A stretch of DNA of 18,436 nucleotides from positions 1 to 18,436 of the forward strand of contig DASSLY010000102.1 of the NCBI GenBank assembly GCA_035689185.1, written 5' to 3'. This stretch comes from DASSLY01 sp035689185. GTDB lineage: Bacteria > Actinomycetota > Actinomycetes > Actinomycetales > Dermatophilaceae. Positions 6,493-16,893 of the stretch are shown here, piece by piece. The number at the start of each line of letters is the position of its first letter. Position 1 is the stretch's first letter. The position numbers and the translations under genes were made by a program. The notes beneath the pieces are model-generated. The model searched no databases. It saw only the letters and a list, made by a program, of their open reading frames with translations, and was not told where the DNA came from.

Positions 6493-7255
6493 CGCCGCGG
6501 TGCTGTTCCCGGCGGTTGCCGTCGCCGGGGCCCAGCCGGCGCAGGCAGACAGCGCCTACGTGCTGCGGCTCGCCTTCGACGAGGCGGACGGCGCCGGGCG
6601 CGCGAAGGCGTTCCGCAACGACGGGTCGGGCGATGTCAACGTCTCCGCGGTGACCGAGAACGGGGGACACCCGCGCTGGTCGGGCTCCCCCACCGGGACG
6701 GGCCTGCGGCTGCCGGCGTTCGCCCTCGGCGACGGACCCCACGCTGTCCTGCAGGTGCGAGACACTCGGGGGACCGACGAGCTGTCGCCCGGGTCGCGCG
6801 GCTTCGGCTTCGGCGCGGACTTTCGCCTGGACAAGCAGCCCCAGGTGGCCAACCCCCGGGACAACGGCGAGAACCTCATCCAGCGTGGGCTGGCGACGCA
6901 GGCGGCCCAGTTCAAGCTGCAGGTCGACCACCAGGTGCCGTCCTGCGCCGTCCATGGCGCCTACGGGAAGGCGGCGGTCTCGGCGTCCGCGCTGCCCGTC
7001 GGAAAGTGGTACCGAGCGACCTGCACCCTGTCCCTGGGCCGGCTGAGCCTCACCGTGGCACGACTGGGCAAGGACGGCCAGGTCAAGCGCGCGACCGTGC
7101 GCAGCGTGGCCGCTGAGGTGGGTCCGGTGGACCTCCCGGCGTCGGTCCCGATGTCGGTCGGTGGGAAGCTGGCCGGGGTCGACCGGCTGGCCAGCGGCTG
7201 CTCGGTCGACCAGTTCAATGGCCGGGTCGACAACGTCGTCTACTGGCTCGGCTGA
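6464..7255 (+). CDS. Small secreted protein, concanavalin-A/LamG-like in appearance, function unknown
   Basis: From ATG 6464 the 263-residue product has a textbook signal peptide: two Arg, a hydrophobic core (about 5-22) and AQA-D as a likely cleavage site near 28. The mature part is rich in beta-strand patterns (FGFGADFRLD, KWYRATCTL, GKLAGVDRL, NGRVDNVVYWLG), a layout seen in LamG/concanavalin-A-like jelly rolls that bind sugars or surface ligands; this is inferred from pattern only. Three Cys remain (161, 187, 246). An in-frame ATG at 6377, overlapping the nuclease stop, would add 29 residues, but these repeat the signal start (MRRAVALLGA then MRRALALLGA) and would bury the signal peptide, so the inner start is preferred. 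It overlaps the HAD gene by 16 nt tail to tail. Confidence 0.75.
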   Translation: MRRALALLGAAAVLFPAVAVAGAQPAQADSAYVLRLAFDEADGAGRAKAFRNDGSGDVNVSAVTENGGHPRWSGSPTGTGLRLPAFALGDGPHAVLQVRDTRGTDELSPGSRGFGFGADFRLDKQPQVANPRDNGENLIQRGLATQAAQFKLQVDHQVPSCAVHGAYGKAAVSASALPVGKWYRATCTLSLGRLSLTVARLGKDGQVKRATVRSVAAEVGPVDLPASVPMSVGGKLAGVDRLASGCSVDQFNGRVDNVVYWLG

Positions 7256-7931
7256 CCCCGCTCTGCGGTTCCAGCGACCACGCCCCCGCCGGTCAGCCGG
7301 GTCAGATCCCACGGGCCGACGCCGGTGAGGCTGCCGATCTGCACCGCGCCGGCCATCTGCGGCACCGGCACGGCATGCGGGACCGCCACCGTGGGCACGC
7401 CTGCGGCGACCGCCGACGCGACTCCCGGCGGGGAGTCCTCGATGGCCACGCAGCGGGCCAGTTCCACACCGAGCAGCCGGGCGGCGGCGAGGTAGGGCTC
7501 CGGGTGCGGCTTGCCATGGTCCACCTCGTCGCCGGTCACGATGGCGGTGAACGCGCCGGCCGGCAGCGCCGCGACGACAACGTCGACCAGCGACCGCCAC
7601 GACATGGTCACCAGCGCGCACGGCACGCCGGCATCGGCCAGGTCGAAGAGCAGCTCCCGCGCGCCGGGCCGCCATGGCACGTGCTGGGCGACCGCGCTGA
7701 TGACCCGGGCCAGCAGCAGGTGCACGATCTCCAGCGGAGACGCGTCGATGTCAGCGTGGTCGCGGATGTACCGCGCCGACACCAGCAGGTCGTTGCCGAC
7801 CAGCTGGTGGGCGTGCTCGTCGGTCCACACCCCGCCGTGCTCCTCGACCAGGGAGCGCTCGGAGGCCATCCAGTACGGCTCGGTGTCGACCAGGGTCCCG
7901 TCCAGGTCCCACAGCACCGCGGCGGGCAGGC

Positions 7932-7935
<4 letters not shown>
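7240..7935 (-). CDS. HAD-superfamily phosphatase (beta-phosphoglucomutase-like)
   Basis: A 231-residue subclass I HAD hydrolase. The nucleophile motif DLDGT is at 10-14 (Asp10 nucleophile, Asp12 acid/base), motif II is Thr110 in LVTMS, motif III Lys142 in GKPHPEPY, and motif IV IEDSPPG (165-171) with the acidic metal ligands. The helical cap inserted after motif I is of the size found in beta-phosphoglucomutase-like phosphatases, which act on small phosphorylated metabolites. The frame is open further upstream, but ATG 7935 is the family start; its ATGA overlaps the metH stop (7932-7934), so translation is probably coupled to metH. Whether it serves one-carbon or cobalamin metabolism is not visible from sequence. 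It ends inside the 3' end of the convergent secreted-protein gene. Confidence 0.9.
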
Positions 7936-11450
<3,515 letters not shown>

Positions 11451-11457
11451 CGAGATG

Positions 11458-11463
11458 ACCTCC
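11458..11463 (-). promoter_or_regulatory. Ribosome binding site of metH
   Basis: GGAGGT on the minus strand lies 7 nt before GTG 11450 and decides this start over the longer open frame, which would run into the divergent PAC2 gene. Confidence 0.75.
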
Positions 11464-11503
11464 GAGGGGCTCCGAGGGGGTGGCGATAGGCCGAGCGCAC
11501 ACG

Positions 11504-11509
11504 AGTCTA
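11504..11509 (-). promoter_or_regulatory. Candidate -10 element TAGACT for metH
   Basis: TAGACT on the minus strand would start transcription near 11497, giving a leader of about 47 nt that contains the GGAGGT site. Such a leader is too short for a cobalamin riboswitch. No clear -35 is seen. Confidence 0.35.
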
Positions 11510-11543
11510 TCGGCGCGGCGACGGCGGGCCGGGCCGCAGTACG

Positions 11544-11549
11544 TAGGCT
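11544..11549 (+). promoter_or_regulatory. -10 element TAGGCT for leaderless PAC2 gene
   Basis: TAGGCT ends 6 nt before GTG 11556 and no Shine-Dalgarno precedes that start. This supports GTG 11556 as the first codon of a leaderless message. Confidence 0.45.
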
Positions 11550-11555
11550 GGGGAC

Positions 11556-12413
11556 GTGATCGAGCTGGATGACGTGCCGGAGCTGCGCGACCCGATCGTC
11601 ATCGCGGCCTTCGAGGGGTGGAACGACGCGGGTGAGGCCGCGACCGCGACGGTGGAGCACCTGGCCTCGGTGTGGCGGGCCGAGCCGATCGCGGCGATCG
11701 ACCCGGAGGAGTACTACGACTTCCAGGTGAACCGCCCTCGGGTGCTGCTGGAGGACGGGCGCCGGCGGGTGTCCTGGCCGACGACCCGGCTGCTCCTGGC
11801 CAGCCAGTCGGTCCCGACCCTAGGCCGGGACGTGGTGCTGATCCAGGGCATCGAGCCGAGCACCCGGTGGCGCTCGTTCACCATCGAGCTGCTCGCGTTC
11901 GCCCAGCAGGTCGGGGCCGGCATGTTCGTCACGCTGGGGGCACTGCTGGCCGACGTGCCGCACACCCGGCCGATCCCGGTCACCGCGACCTCGGACAACG
12001 AGGACGTGGTGCACCGGTTCGACCTGGAACAGAGCAAGTACGAGGGCCCCACGGGCATCGTCGGGGTGCTGGCCGACGCCGCGAGCCAGGCGGACCTGCC
12101 GTCGCTTTCCTGTTGGGCCGCCATCCCGCACTACGCCGGGGGCGCCCCGTCGCCGAAGGCCACCCTGGCCCTGGTGAACAAGCTGGAGCAGCTGCTGGAC
12201 ACCACCATCCCGCACGGCGACCTGGTCGAGCAGTCCCGCGCCTGGGAGCGCGGGGTGGACGAGCTGGCCGAGTCCGACGAGGAGGTGGCCGACTACGTGC
12301 ACACGCTGGAGGAGGCCCAGGACACCGCGGACCTGCCCGAGGCCAGCGGGGACGCCATCGCGCGCGAGTTCGAGCGCTACCTGCGGCGCAAGCGCGACGA
12401 CCCGGGCAACTAG
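11556..12413 (+). CDS. PAC2-family protein (proteasome assembly chaperone-like)
   Basis: A 285-residue member of the PAC2/ATP-grasp-like family (COG2047), related to eukaryotic and archaeal proteasome assembly chaperones. The family signature GWNDAG is at 21-26; FVTLGALLADVPHTRP (about 128-143) and the GxxG-rich segment with YEGPTGIVGVL (about 161-171) are also conserved. A C-terminal acidic and helical tail (about 215-285) ends in a basic run ERYLRRKRDD. Actinobacteria often carry two PAC2 paralogues. No biochemical role is established for the bacterial forms that I can rely on. The locus also carries arc about 8 kb away, which fits a proteasome link but does not prove it. It is divergent from metH and convergent with mshC, 36 nt apart. 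Confidence 0.88.
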   Translation: MIELDDVPELRDPIVIAAFEGWNDAGEAATATVEHLASVWRAEPIAAIDPEEYYDFQVNRPRVLLEDGRRRVSWPTTRLLLASQSVPTLGRDVVLIQGIEPSTRWRSFTIELLAFAQQVGAGMFVTLGALLADVPHTRPIPVTATSDNEDVVHRFDLEQSKYEGPTGIVGVLADAASQADLPSLSCWAAIPHYAGGAPSPKATLALVNKLEQLLDTTIPHGDLVEQSRAWERGVDELAESDEEVADYVHTLEEAQDTADLPEASGDAIAREFERYLRRKRDDPGN

Positions 12414-12449
12414 GGCCGCCCTCGTCGTCGCGGCGGGGCTACGAGCGGG

Positions 12450-13697
12450 TCAGAGCCGGATGCCCAGAACCCGGTCGACCGTGCGCGAGACCAGCCCCGG
12501 GGCGGCCGGGTCGTCCCCGCCCTCGGCCAGGCAGCGCTGCACCCACGCGTCGACGGCCGCGAGTGCGCCGGGGGTGTCCAGGTCGTCGGCGACCCGCTCC
12601 CGGACCGCGGCCACCGTGGCGGCCGCGTCCGGGCCCGCGTTCACGGACAGCCCCTCGCGCCACCGCTCCCGCTGGGCGACCGCGGTCGCCAGCAGGTCCT
12701 CGGTCCAGTCCCAGGGAGTCCGGTAGTGGTGGGCCAGCAAGGCCAGCCGGATCGCCATCGGCTCGACGCCGTCGGCGCGCAGCCGCGAGACCAGGACCAG
12801 GTTGCCCTGCGACTTGCTCATCTTCTCCCCGTGCAGGCCGACCATCGACTGGTGCACGTAGTGCCGGGCGAACGGGGGGTGGCCCGTGAGCCCCTCCGCC
12901 TGCACCGCGCTCATCTCGTGGTGCGGGAAGATTAGGTCGGTGCCGCCGCCCTGGATGTCGAAGCCCATCCCCAGGTGGCGCAGCGCGATGGCGCTGCACT
13001 CGACGTGCCATCCGGGCCGGCCCCGCCCCAGCACCCCGGCCTCCCAGGCCGGCTCTCCCGGTCGCGCAGCCAGCCACAGCAGCGGGTCGAACGGGTCCCG
13101 CTTGCCGGGCCGGTCCGGGTCGCCGCCGCGGTCGGCGAACACCTCGGCCATCTGCTCACGGGTCCACCCGGACACCTCGCCGAACGAGGCGCTGCTCGCC
13201 AGGTCGAAGTACACGTCCTCCCCCGGCCCGCCGGGCACGGCCAGCCGGTATGCCGCGCCGCTCGCCTCGAGCGCGGCGACAGCCTCGACGATGGTGCCCA
13301 TCGACTCCACCACACCGACGTAGTGGTCCGGCGCCAGCACGCCCAGCGCGGTCATGTCCTCCCCGAACAGCGCCACCTCGCGTTCGGCAAGGTCGGCCCA
13401 GGACACCCCGTCTCGCTGCGCGCGCTCCAGCAGCGGGTCGTCCACGTCGGTCACGTTCTGCACGTGGACGACCTGCCTGCCGGCGTCGTGCAGCGAGCGC
13501 CGTACCACGTCGAAGGTCACGTACGTCGCCGCGTGCCCGATGTGGGTCGCGTCGTAGGGAGTGATGCCGCAGACGTACATCCGCACCGTCGGGCCGAGGA
13601 CCACCGGCTCGACCGCGCCGGCGGACGCGGCATACAGGCGCAGCGGCGGGGAGGAGCCGGGCACGGCGGGGACGTACGGCGAGGGCCACGGCTTCAC
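12450..13697 (-). CDS. mshC: Cysteine:GlcN-Ins ligase MshC (mycothiol synthesis)
   Basis: This 415-residue enzyme joins L-cysteine to 1D-myo-inositol 2-amino-2-deoxy-alpha-D-glucopyranoside with ATP, the third step of mycothiol synthesis. It is a cysteinyl-tRNA synthetase relative that lacks the long anticodon-binding domain. HIGH is at 52-55, KMSKS at 292-296, and the zinc ligands that select cysteine are Cys43, Cys234 and His259. GITPYDATHIGHA, rather than the CysRS GPTVYDYxHIGH form, and the N-terminal W-P-x-P-x-V-P-x-x-P-G lead distinguish MshC from CysS. The start is GTG 13697, with TACAGT 8 nt upstream and no Shine-Dalgarno. It follows the phosphatase-DUF3090-kinase-like row on the same strand by 46 nt, an order conserved in actinobacteria (Rv2130c region). 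Confidence 0.95.
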   Translation of the reverse strand: MKPWPSPYVPAVPGSSPPLRLYAASAGAVEPVVLGPTVRMYVCGITPYDATHIGHAATYVTFDVVRRSLHDAGRQVVHVQNVTDVDDPLLERAQRDGVSWADLAEREVALFGEDMTALGVLAPDHYVGVVESMGTIVEAVAALEASGAAYRLAVPGGPGEDVYFDLASSASFGEVSGWTREQMAEVFADRGGDPDRPGKRDPFDPLLWLAARPGEPAWEAGVLGRGRPGWHVECSAIALRHLGMGFDIQGGGTDLIFPHHEMSAVQAEGLTGHPPFARHYVHQSMVGLHGEKMSKSQGNLVLVSRLRADGVEPMAIRLALLAHHYRTPWDWTEDLLATAVAQRERWREGLSVNAGPDAAATVAAVRERVADDLDTPGALAAVDAWVQRCLAEGGDDPAAPGLVSRTVDRVLGIRL

Positions 13698-13705
13698 GCA
13701 ACGGC

Positions 13706-13711
13706 ACTGTA
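13706..13711 (-). promoter_or_regulatory. -10 element TACAGT for leaderless mshC
   Basis: TACAGT fits TANNNT and ends 8 nt before GTG 13697. It lies in the 46-nt gap after the kinase-like gene, so mshC may be transcribed on its own as well as from upstream. Confidence 0.45.
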
Positions 13712-13743
13712 GACGAGCGATCCGGAGGCGGCCGCCACCCGCC

Positions 13744-14553
13744 TCACAGCGGCGGCCAGGGCACCGCCGGCCGCCGGGACGGCAGGTCCGGCAGGATGCC
13801 GGCGCCGACCAGCCGGTCGACCCGTCGGCGCAGGGCGGCCAGCTCGGCTCGGGTCAGCAGCCGGGCGAGCGTGGCTGCCAGGGCGGTCCGGTCGTCACGC
13901 AGCCAGCCCGCCAGGCATTCCAGCCGGGCCAGCTCGACGGCGGGCAGCGGCTGGCCGGCCCACCCCCACAGGACCGTGCGCAGCTTGGGCGTCTCGTGGA
14001 AGGTCAGCCCGTGGTCGAAGCCGCGCAGTCCGCCGGTGCCGTCCAGCACCAGGTGCGAGCCCTTGCGGTCGGCGTTGTTGACGACCGCGTCGAAGACGGC
14101 CGCCGCCAGCAGGTCCGGCCGGTCGGCGTGGGCGACCACGACCCGGGTGCCGTCGAAAGTCTGCGCGTCGAAGACCGGCAGCCACCCCTGCCGAAGCCGG
14201 CGCCGGGGCACGACGTCGATGAGGGCGCCCTGGTCGGCCGGGTCGACCCACAGCTGCACGGTGCCCTCGCCGAACGGTCCCTCGCGCAGCACGGTGGGGG
14301 GCACCAGGTCCCACCCGCCGACGGCCGAGACGGCATACGCTGCCGCCTCCCGGTTGGCCAGCGTGCCGTCCGGGAAGTCCCAGAGCTCCCGTTCGCCGCG
14401 GACCGGCTTGTACATGACCAGCGTCTCGGTGCCACCGTCACGCAGCAGGCACTGCAACGCCAGGTTCGACGCGTCCACCAGCCGGCCCACGACCTCCAGC
14501 GAGCCGAACGCGAGCCGGTCGAGGACCTGCGCCTGCGGCCAGGGCCAGCTCAG
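13744..14553 (-). CDS. SCO1664-type protein with PI3K/HipA-like kinase features
   Basis: About 269 residues of a conserved actinobacterial family named after SCO1664 (Rv2133c in M. tuberculosis), with resemblance to the PI3/PI4-kinase and HipA fold. Visible kinase-like marks are Lys49 in VMYKP (ATP lysine candidate), LANREAAAY (66-73), hinge-like LVPPTVLR (83-90), catalytic-loop-like FDAVVNNADRKGSH (154-167) and FDHGLTFH (179-186) in the place of the metal-binding D-x-G. No activity is established. The start is uncertain: homologous sequence begins at about residue 10 (VLDRLAFGSLEVVGRLVDAS), yet no ATG, GTG or TTG occurs upstream in frame until far inside DUF3090. CTG 14553, overlapping the DUF3090 stop as CTGA, fits position. 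The next start, GTG 14490, would cut into the conserved strand. Confidence 0.85.
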   Translation of the reverse strand: MSWPWPQAQVLDRLAFGSLEVVGRLVDASNLALQCLLRDGGTETLVMYKPVRGERELWDFPDGTLANREAAAYAVSAVGGWDLVPPTVLREGPFGEGTVQLWVDPADQGALIDVVPRRRLRQGWLPVFDAQTFDGTRVVVAHADRPDLLAAAVFDAVVNNADRKGSHLVLDGTGGLRGFDHGLTFHETPKLRTVLWGWAGQPLPAVELARLECLAGWLRDDRTALAATLARLLTRAELAALRRRVDRLVGAGILPDLPSRRPAVPWPPL

Positions 14554-15092
14554 CGCTTGTACCCGTTGGCGCGGGGGCAGATGTGGCCGGTCGGGTCCAG
14601 CGGCCCGCCGCAGAACGGGCACGGCGGCCGGCCGGCGGCCACCAGCTTCGCGCACCGGCGGGCGAACGCGCGGGCCGCCGGCGGGGCGATGACGACCCGG
14701 AACACCAGGTGCGACACCTGCTCGGCGAGCAGCTCCGGCTCCCCCTCCCCCTCCTCCTCCGCCGCCTCCACGTCGTGGCACTCCAGGATGACCACCTGCC
14801 GCTCCGCGTCCCAGCCCAGGCTCATCGTCCCGACCCGGAACTCGTCCTCGATCGGGGTGTCCAGCGGCGCGGTGTCCTCGGTCCCCGCGACCGGCTCGGT
14901 CGCCTCGCCGCCCGCGAAGTCGTCCAGCAGGTCGTTCACCCGGTCGGCGAGCACGCTGACCTGCTGCTTCTCCAACGACACCGAGGTGATCCGGGTCCCC
15001 GCGCTGGCCTGCAGGAAGAAGGTGCGCCCCCCGGGGGGCCCGACCGTGCCCGCGACGAACCGGTCGGGCGGGTCGAACTCGATCAGCGGCAT
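14550..15092 (-). CDS. DUF3090 protein with C-terminal zinc ribbon
   Basis: A 180-residue member of DUF3090, an actinobacterial family of unknown function (Rv2134c in M. tuberculosis). The body (1-155) starts PLIEFDPPDRFVAGTVG and has FFLQASAG and FRVGTMSLGWD, the conserved core strands. An acidic stretch EEEGEGEPE sits around 110-120. The C-terminus holds CPFC (158-161), His170 and Cys172 just before the end in NGYKR, a small zinc-ribbon-like knuckle. It starts with ATG 15092, 9 nt after the phosphatase stop, and its stop overlaps the start of the SCO1664-type gene, so the three are almost certainly co-translated. TAGCAT 6 nt before the ATG might also give a leaderless start. Confidence 0.92.
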   Translation of the reverse strand: MPLIEFDPPDRFVAGTVGPPGGRTFFLQASAGTRITSVSLEKQQVSVLADRVNDLLDDFAGGEATEPVAGTEDTAPLDTPIEDEFRVGTMSLGWDAERQVVILECHDVEAAEEEGEGEPELLAEQVSHLVFRVVIAPPAARAFARRCAKLVAAGRPPCPFCGGPLDPTGHICPRANGYKR

Positions 15093-15101
15093 ACCGGGAT
15101 G

Positions 15102-15875
15102 CTAATCGGGGGACCCGGCTGCCCGTCCCGGGCCGCCGCCGACCGCCGCGTCGCCCTCCGGGACGTCGCTGCGCCCGCCCGCAGCGTCGCCCGCAGCGTC
15201 CCCGGCGCCGTCCCCGGCCGGCTCCGCGGGCACCAGGCTCGCCAGGTCCCCGCCGACGTCGTTGGTCCGCAGCACGAACGGCCGGCGCTCGGTGTAGCTC
15301 ACCGCTGACAGCGACGCCGGGTCGGCCACGATCCGCTGGAAGTGGTCCAGGTGGGTGCCGGCGGCGTCGGCGAGCACCGCCTTGATCACATCGCCGTGCG
15401 ACACGGCCACCCACACGGCGCGCGGACCGTGCTCCCGGGCGACCCGAGCGTCCCAGCGGCGGACCGCGCGCACGGCCCGCAGCTGCATCTCGGCCATCGA
15501 CTCCCCGGGGTACTCCTGGCCGTCGGGGAACCGCACCGCACTCGGCTGGTCCTGCACCGAGCGCCACAACGGATCCTTGGCCAGGTCGCGCAGCAGCCGG
15601 CCGGTCCACGCGCCGTACCGGCACTCCCCCAGGTCGTCCTCCGCCACCACCGGTATGCCGTGCAGCCGGCCGGCGAGCAGGGCCGCGGTTTCCTGGCAGC
15701 GCTGCAGCGGACTGGTCACGATCGCGCGTACCGGCAGGCCCGCGAGCCGTTCGGCCAGCCCGCCGACCTGGATGCGGCCGGTGTCGTCCAGCCCCACGCC
15801 CGGGGTCCATCCGGCGAGGACCCCGCCGGTGTTGGCCGCGGTCCGGCCGTGGCGGACCAGCAGGGCTATCGGCAC
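15102..15875 (-). CDS. Histidine phosphatase (phosphoglycerate mutase-like, MSMEG_4193 type)
   Basis: About 257 residues of the histidine phosphatase superfamily, branch 1. The catalytic LVRHGRT is at 6-12 (His9 is phosphorylated), the substrate-binding SPLQRCQETA follows, Glu in GECRYGAW acts as acid/base, and the second catalytic His is in VSHGDV (His160). It matches the actinobacterial MSMEG_4193 subgroup (Rv2135c), whose substrate is not settled. The last about 40 residues are a low-complexity Gly-Ala-Asp tail. Two starts compete: GTG 15884 and GTG 15875. TAGGGT (15883-15888) overlaps the first and lies exactly 7 nt before the second, so 15875 is preferred as a leaderless start; the difference is three residues. 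It heads the row into DUF3090, the kinase-like gene and mshC, and is divergent from corA. Confidence 0.9.
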   Translation of the reverse strand: MPIALLVRHGRTAANTGGVLAGWTPGVGLDDTGRIQVGGLAERLAGLPVRAIVTSPLQRCQETAALLAGRLHGIPVVAEDDLGECRYGAWTGRLLRDLAKDPLWRSVQDQPSAVRFPDGQEYPGESMAEMQLRAVRAVRRWDARVAREHGPRAVWVAVSHGDVIKAVLADAAGTHLDHFQRIVADPASLSAVSYTERRPFVLRTNDVGGDLASLVPAEPAGDGAGDAAGDAAGGRSDVPEGDAAVGGGPGRAAGSPD

Positions 15876-15882
15876 GGCTGTC

Positions 15883-15888
15883 ACCCTA
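15883..15888 (-). promoter_or_regulatory. -10 element TAGGGT for leaderless phosphatase gene
   Basis: TAGGGT on the minus strand ends 7 nt before GTG 15875, the same hexamer and spacing as at the M50 protease gene. It overlaps the alternative GTG 15884, which argues against that codon being the start. Confidence 0.5.
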
Positions 15889-15894
15889 AGCGGT

Positions 15895-16893
15895 GTGATC
15901 GTGGACCAGGCCGTCTACCGCGACGGGCGCAGGCTGCCGTGCACCGACCTCAGCGACGAGCTCGACGAGCTGCGCAGGGCCGGGACCGGTTTCATCTGGA
16001 TCGGGTTGAAGGACCCCACCGACGAGGAGTTCGGTCTGGTCGACAGCGAGCTGAAGCTGCACCCGCTGGCCGTGGAGGACGCGGTGAAGGGCGAGCAGCG
16101 GCCCAAGCTGGACGTCTACGAGGACACCCTGTTCGTGGTGTTGAAGACGTTGCGGTACATCGACGCCACCTCCGACGTGGAGACCGGTGAGGTGATGATC
16201 TTCACCGGTGACCGGTTCGTGGTGACCGTCCGGCGGGGCGAGGCGAACCCGCTGGCCGGGGTGCGGCGGCGGCTGGAGCAGGCGCCCGAGCACCTGGCGC
16301 ACGGGCCGGTGGCGGTCCTGTACTCGGTGATGGACGCCATCGTGGACAACTACACCGCGATCGACGCCGAGCTCGACGAGGACGTGGTCGAGATCGAGCG
16401 CAGGGTCTTCAGCGGGGTCCGCTCGGTCCACGCCCAGGACATCTACCGCCTCAAGCGGGAGGTGCTGGAGGTCCGGCGCGCGGCACTGCCGCTGGCCGGA
16501 CCGTTGCGCGCACTGGCGGCCGAGGACGTGCCCCTGGTCCACGAGCAGGCCCGACCGTTCTTCGCCGACATCTCCGACCACCTGCTGCGGGTGGTCGACC
16601 ACGTGGAGGGCTACGACCGGCTGCTGACCGACGTGCTGTCGGCGCACCTGGCCCAGATCTCGGTCGAGCAGAACGATGACATGCGCCGCATCTCCGCCTG
16701 GGTCGCGATCGCCGCGGTGCCGACCATGATCGCCGGGGTCTACGGGATGAACTTCGCGAACATGCCCGAGCTCACCGCGAGCTTCCCGGTGGGGGGACAC
16801 GAGTTCCGGTATGGCTATTTCGTCGTGCTGCTCGTCATGGCCGCTGCGTGCCGGACGTTGTTCCGGGCCTTCAAGCGCTCCGGCTGGCTCTAG
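15895..16893 (+). CDS. corA: CorA-family magnesium/cobalt transporter
   Basis: A 332-residue CorA-type pentameric channel for Mg2+ (and often Co2+) at the cytoplasmic membrane. The N-terminal cytoplasmic alpha/beta domain (1-about 170) has FIWIGLKDPTDEE and HPLAVEDAVKGEQRPKLDVY, typical of CorA. A long stalk helix follows (about 180-265), then TM1 ending in the signature YGMN (GMN at 284-286), the MPE-like loop (NMPEL, 289-293) and TM2 (about 306-322) with a basic end RAFKRSGWL inside. GTG 15895 is chosen as the most upstream start in frame; no Shine-Dalgarno or TANNNT at leaderless spacing was found. Only 19 bp separate it from the divergent phosphatase, so its promoter must lie inside that gene. 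The TAG stop overlaps the uppP stop. Confidence 0.94.
   Translation: MIVDQAVYRDGRRLPCTDLSDELDELRRAGTGFIWIGLKDPTDEEFGLVDSELKLHPLAVEDAVKGEQRPKLDVYEDTLFVVLKTLRYIDATSDVETGEVMIFTGDRFVVTVRRGEANPLAGVRRRLEQAPEHLAHGPVAVLYSVMDAIVDNYTAIDAELDEDVVEIERRVFSGVRSVHAQDIYRLKREVLEVRRAALPLAGPLRALAAEDVPLVHEQARPFFADISDHLLRVVDHVEGYDRLLTDVLSAHLAQISVEQNDDMRRISAWVAIAAVPTMIAGVYGMNFANMPELTASFPVGGHEFRYGYFVVLLVMAAACRTLFRAFKRSGWL

Noticed and set aside
12414..12449. Terminator between PAC2 and mshC
   Set aside because: Only a five-base CCGCC/GGCGG stem with an 11-nt loop was found, not distinguishable from chance in GC-rich DNA.
12450..13697. Cysteinyl-tRNA synthetase cysS
   Set aside because: The protein is too short for CysRS, ends soon after the KMSKS domain, and has the GITPYDATHIGHA and W-P-x-P-x-V-P features of MshC.
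14554..15810. Long upstream extension of the kinase-like frame
   Set aside because: It overlaps DUF3090 and the phosphatase on the same strand in another frame and shows only low-complexity Gly, Arg and Ala text.
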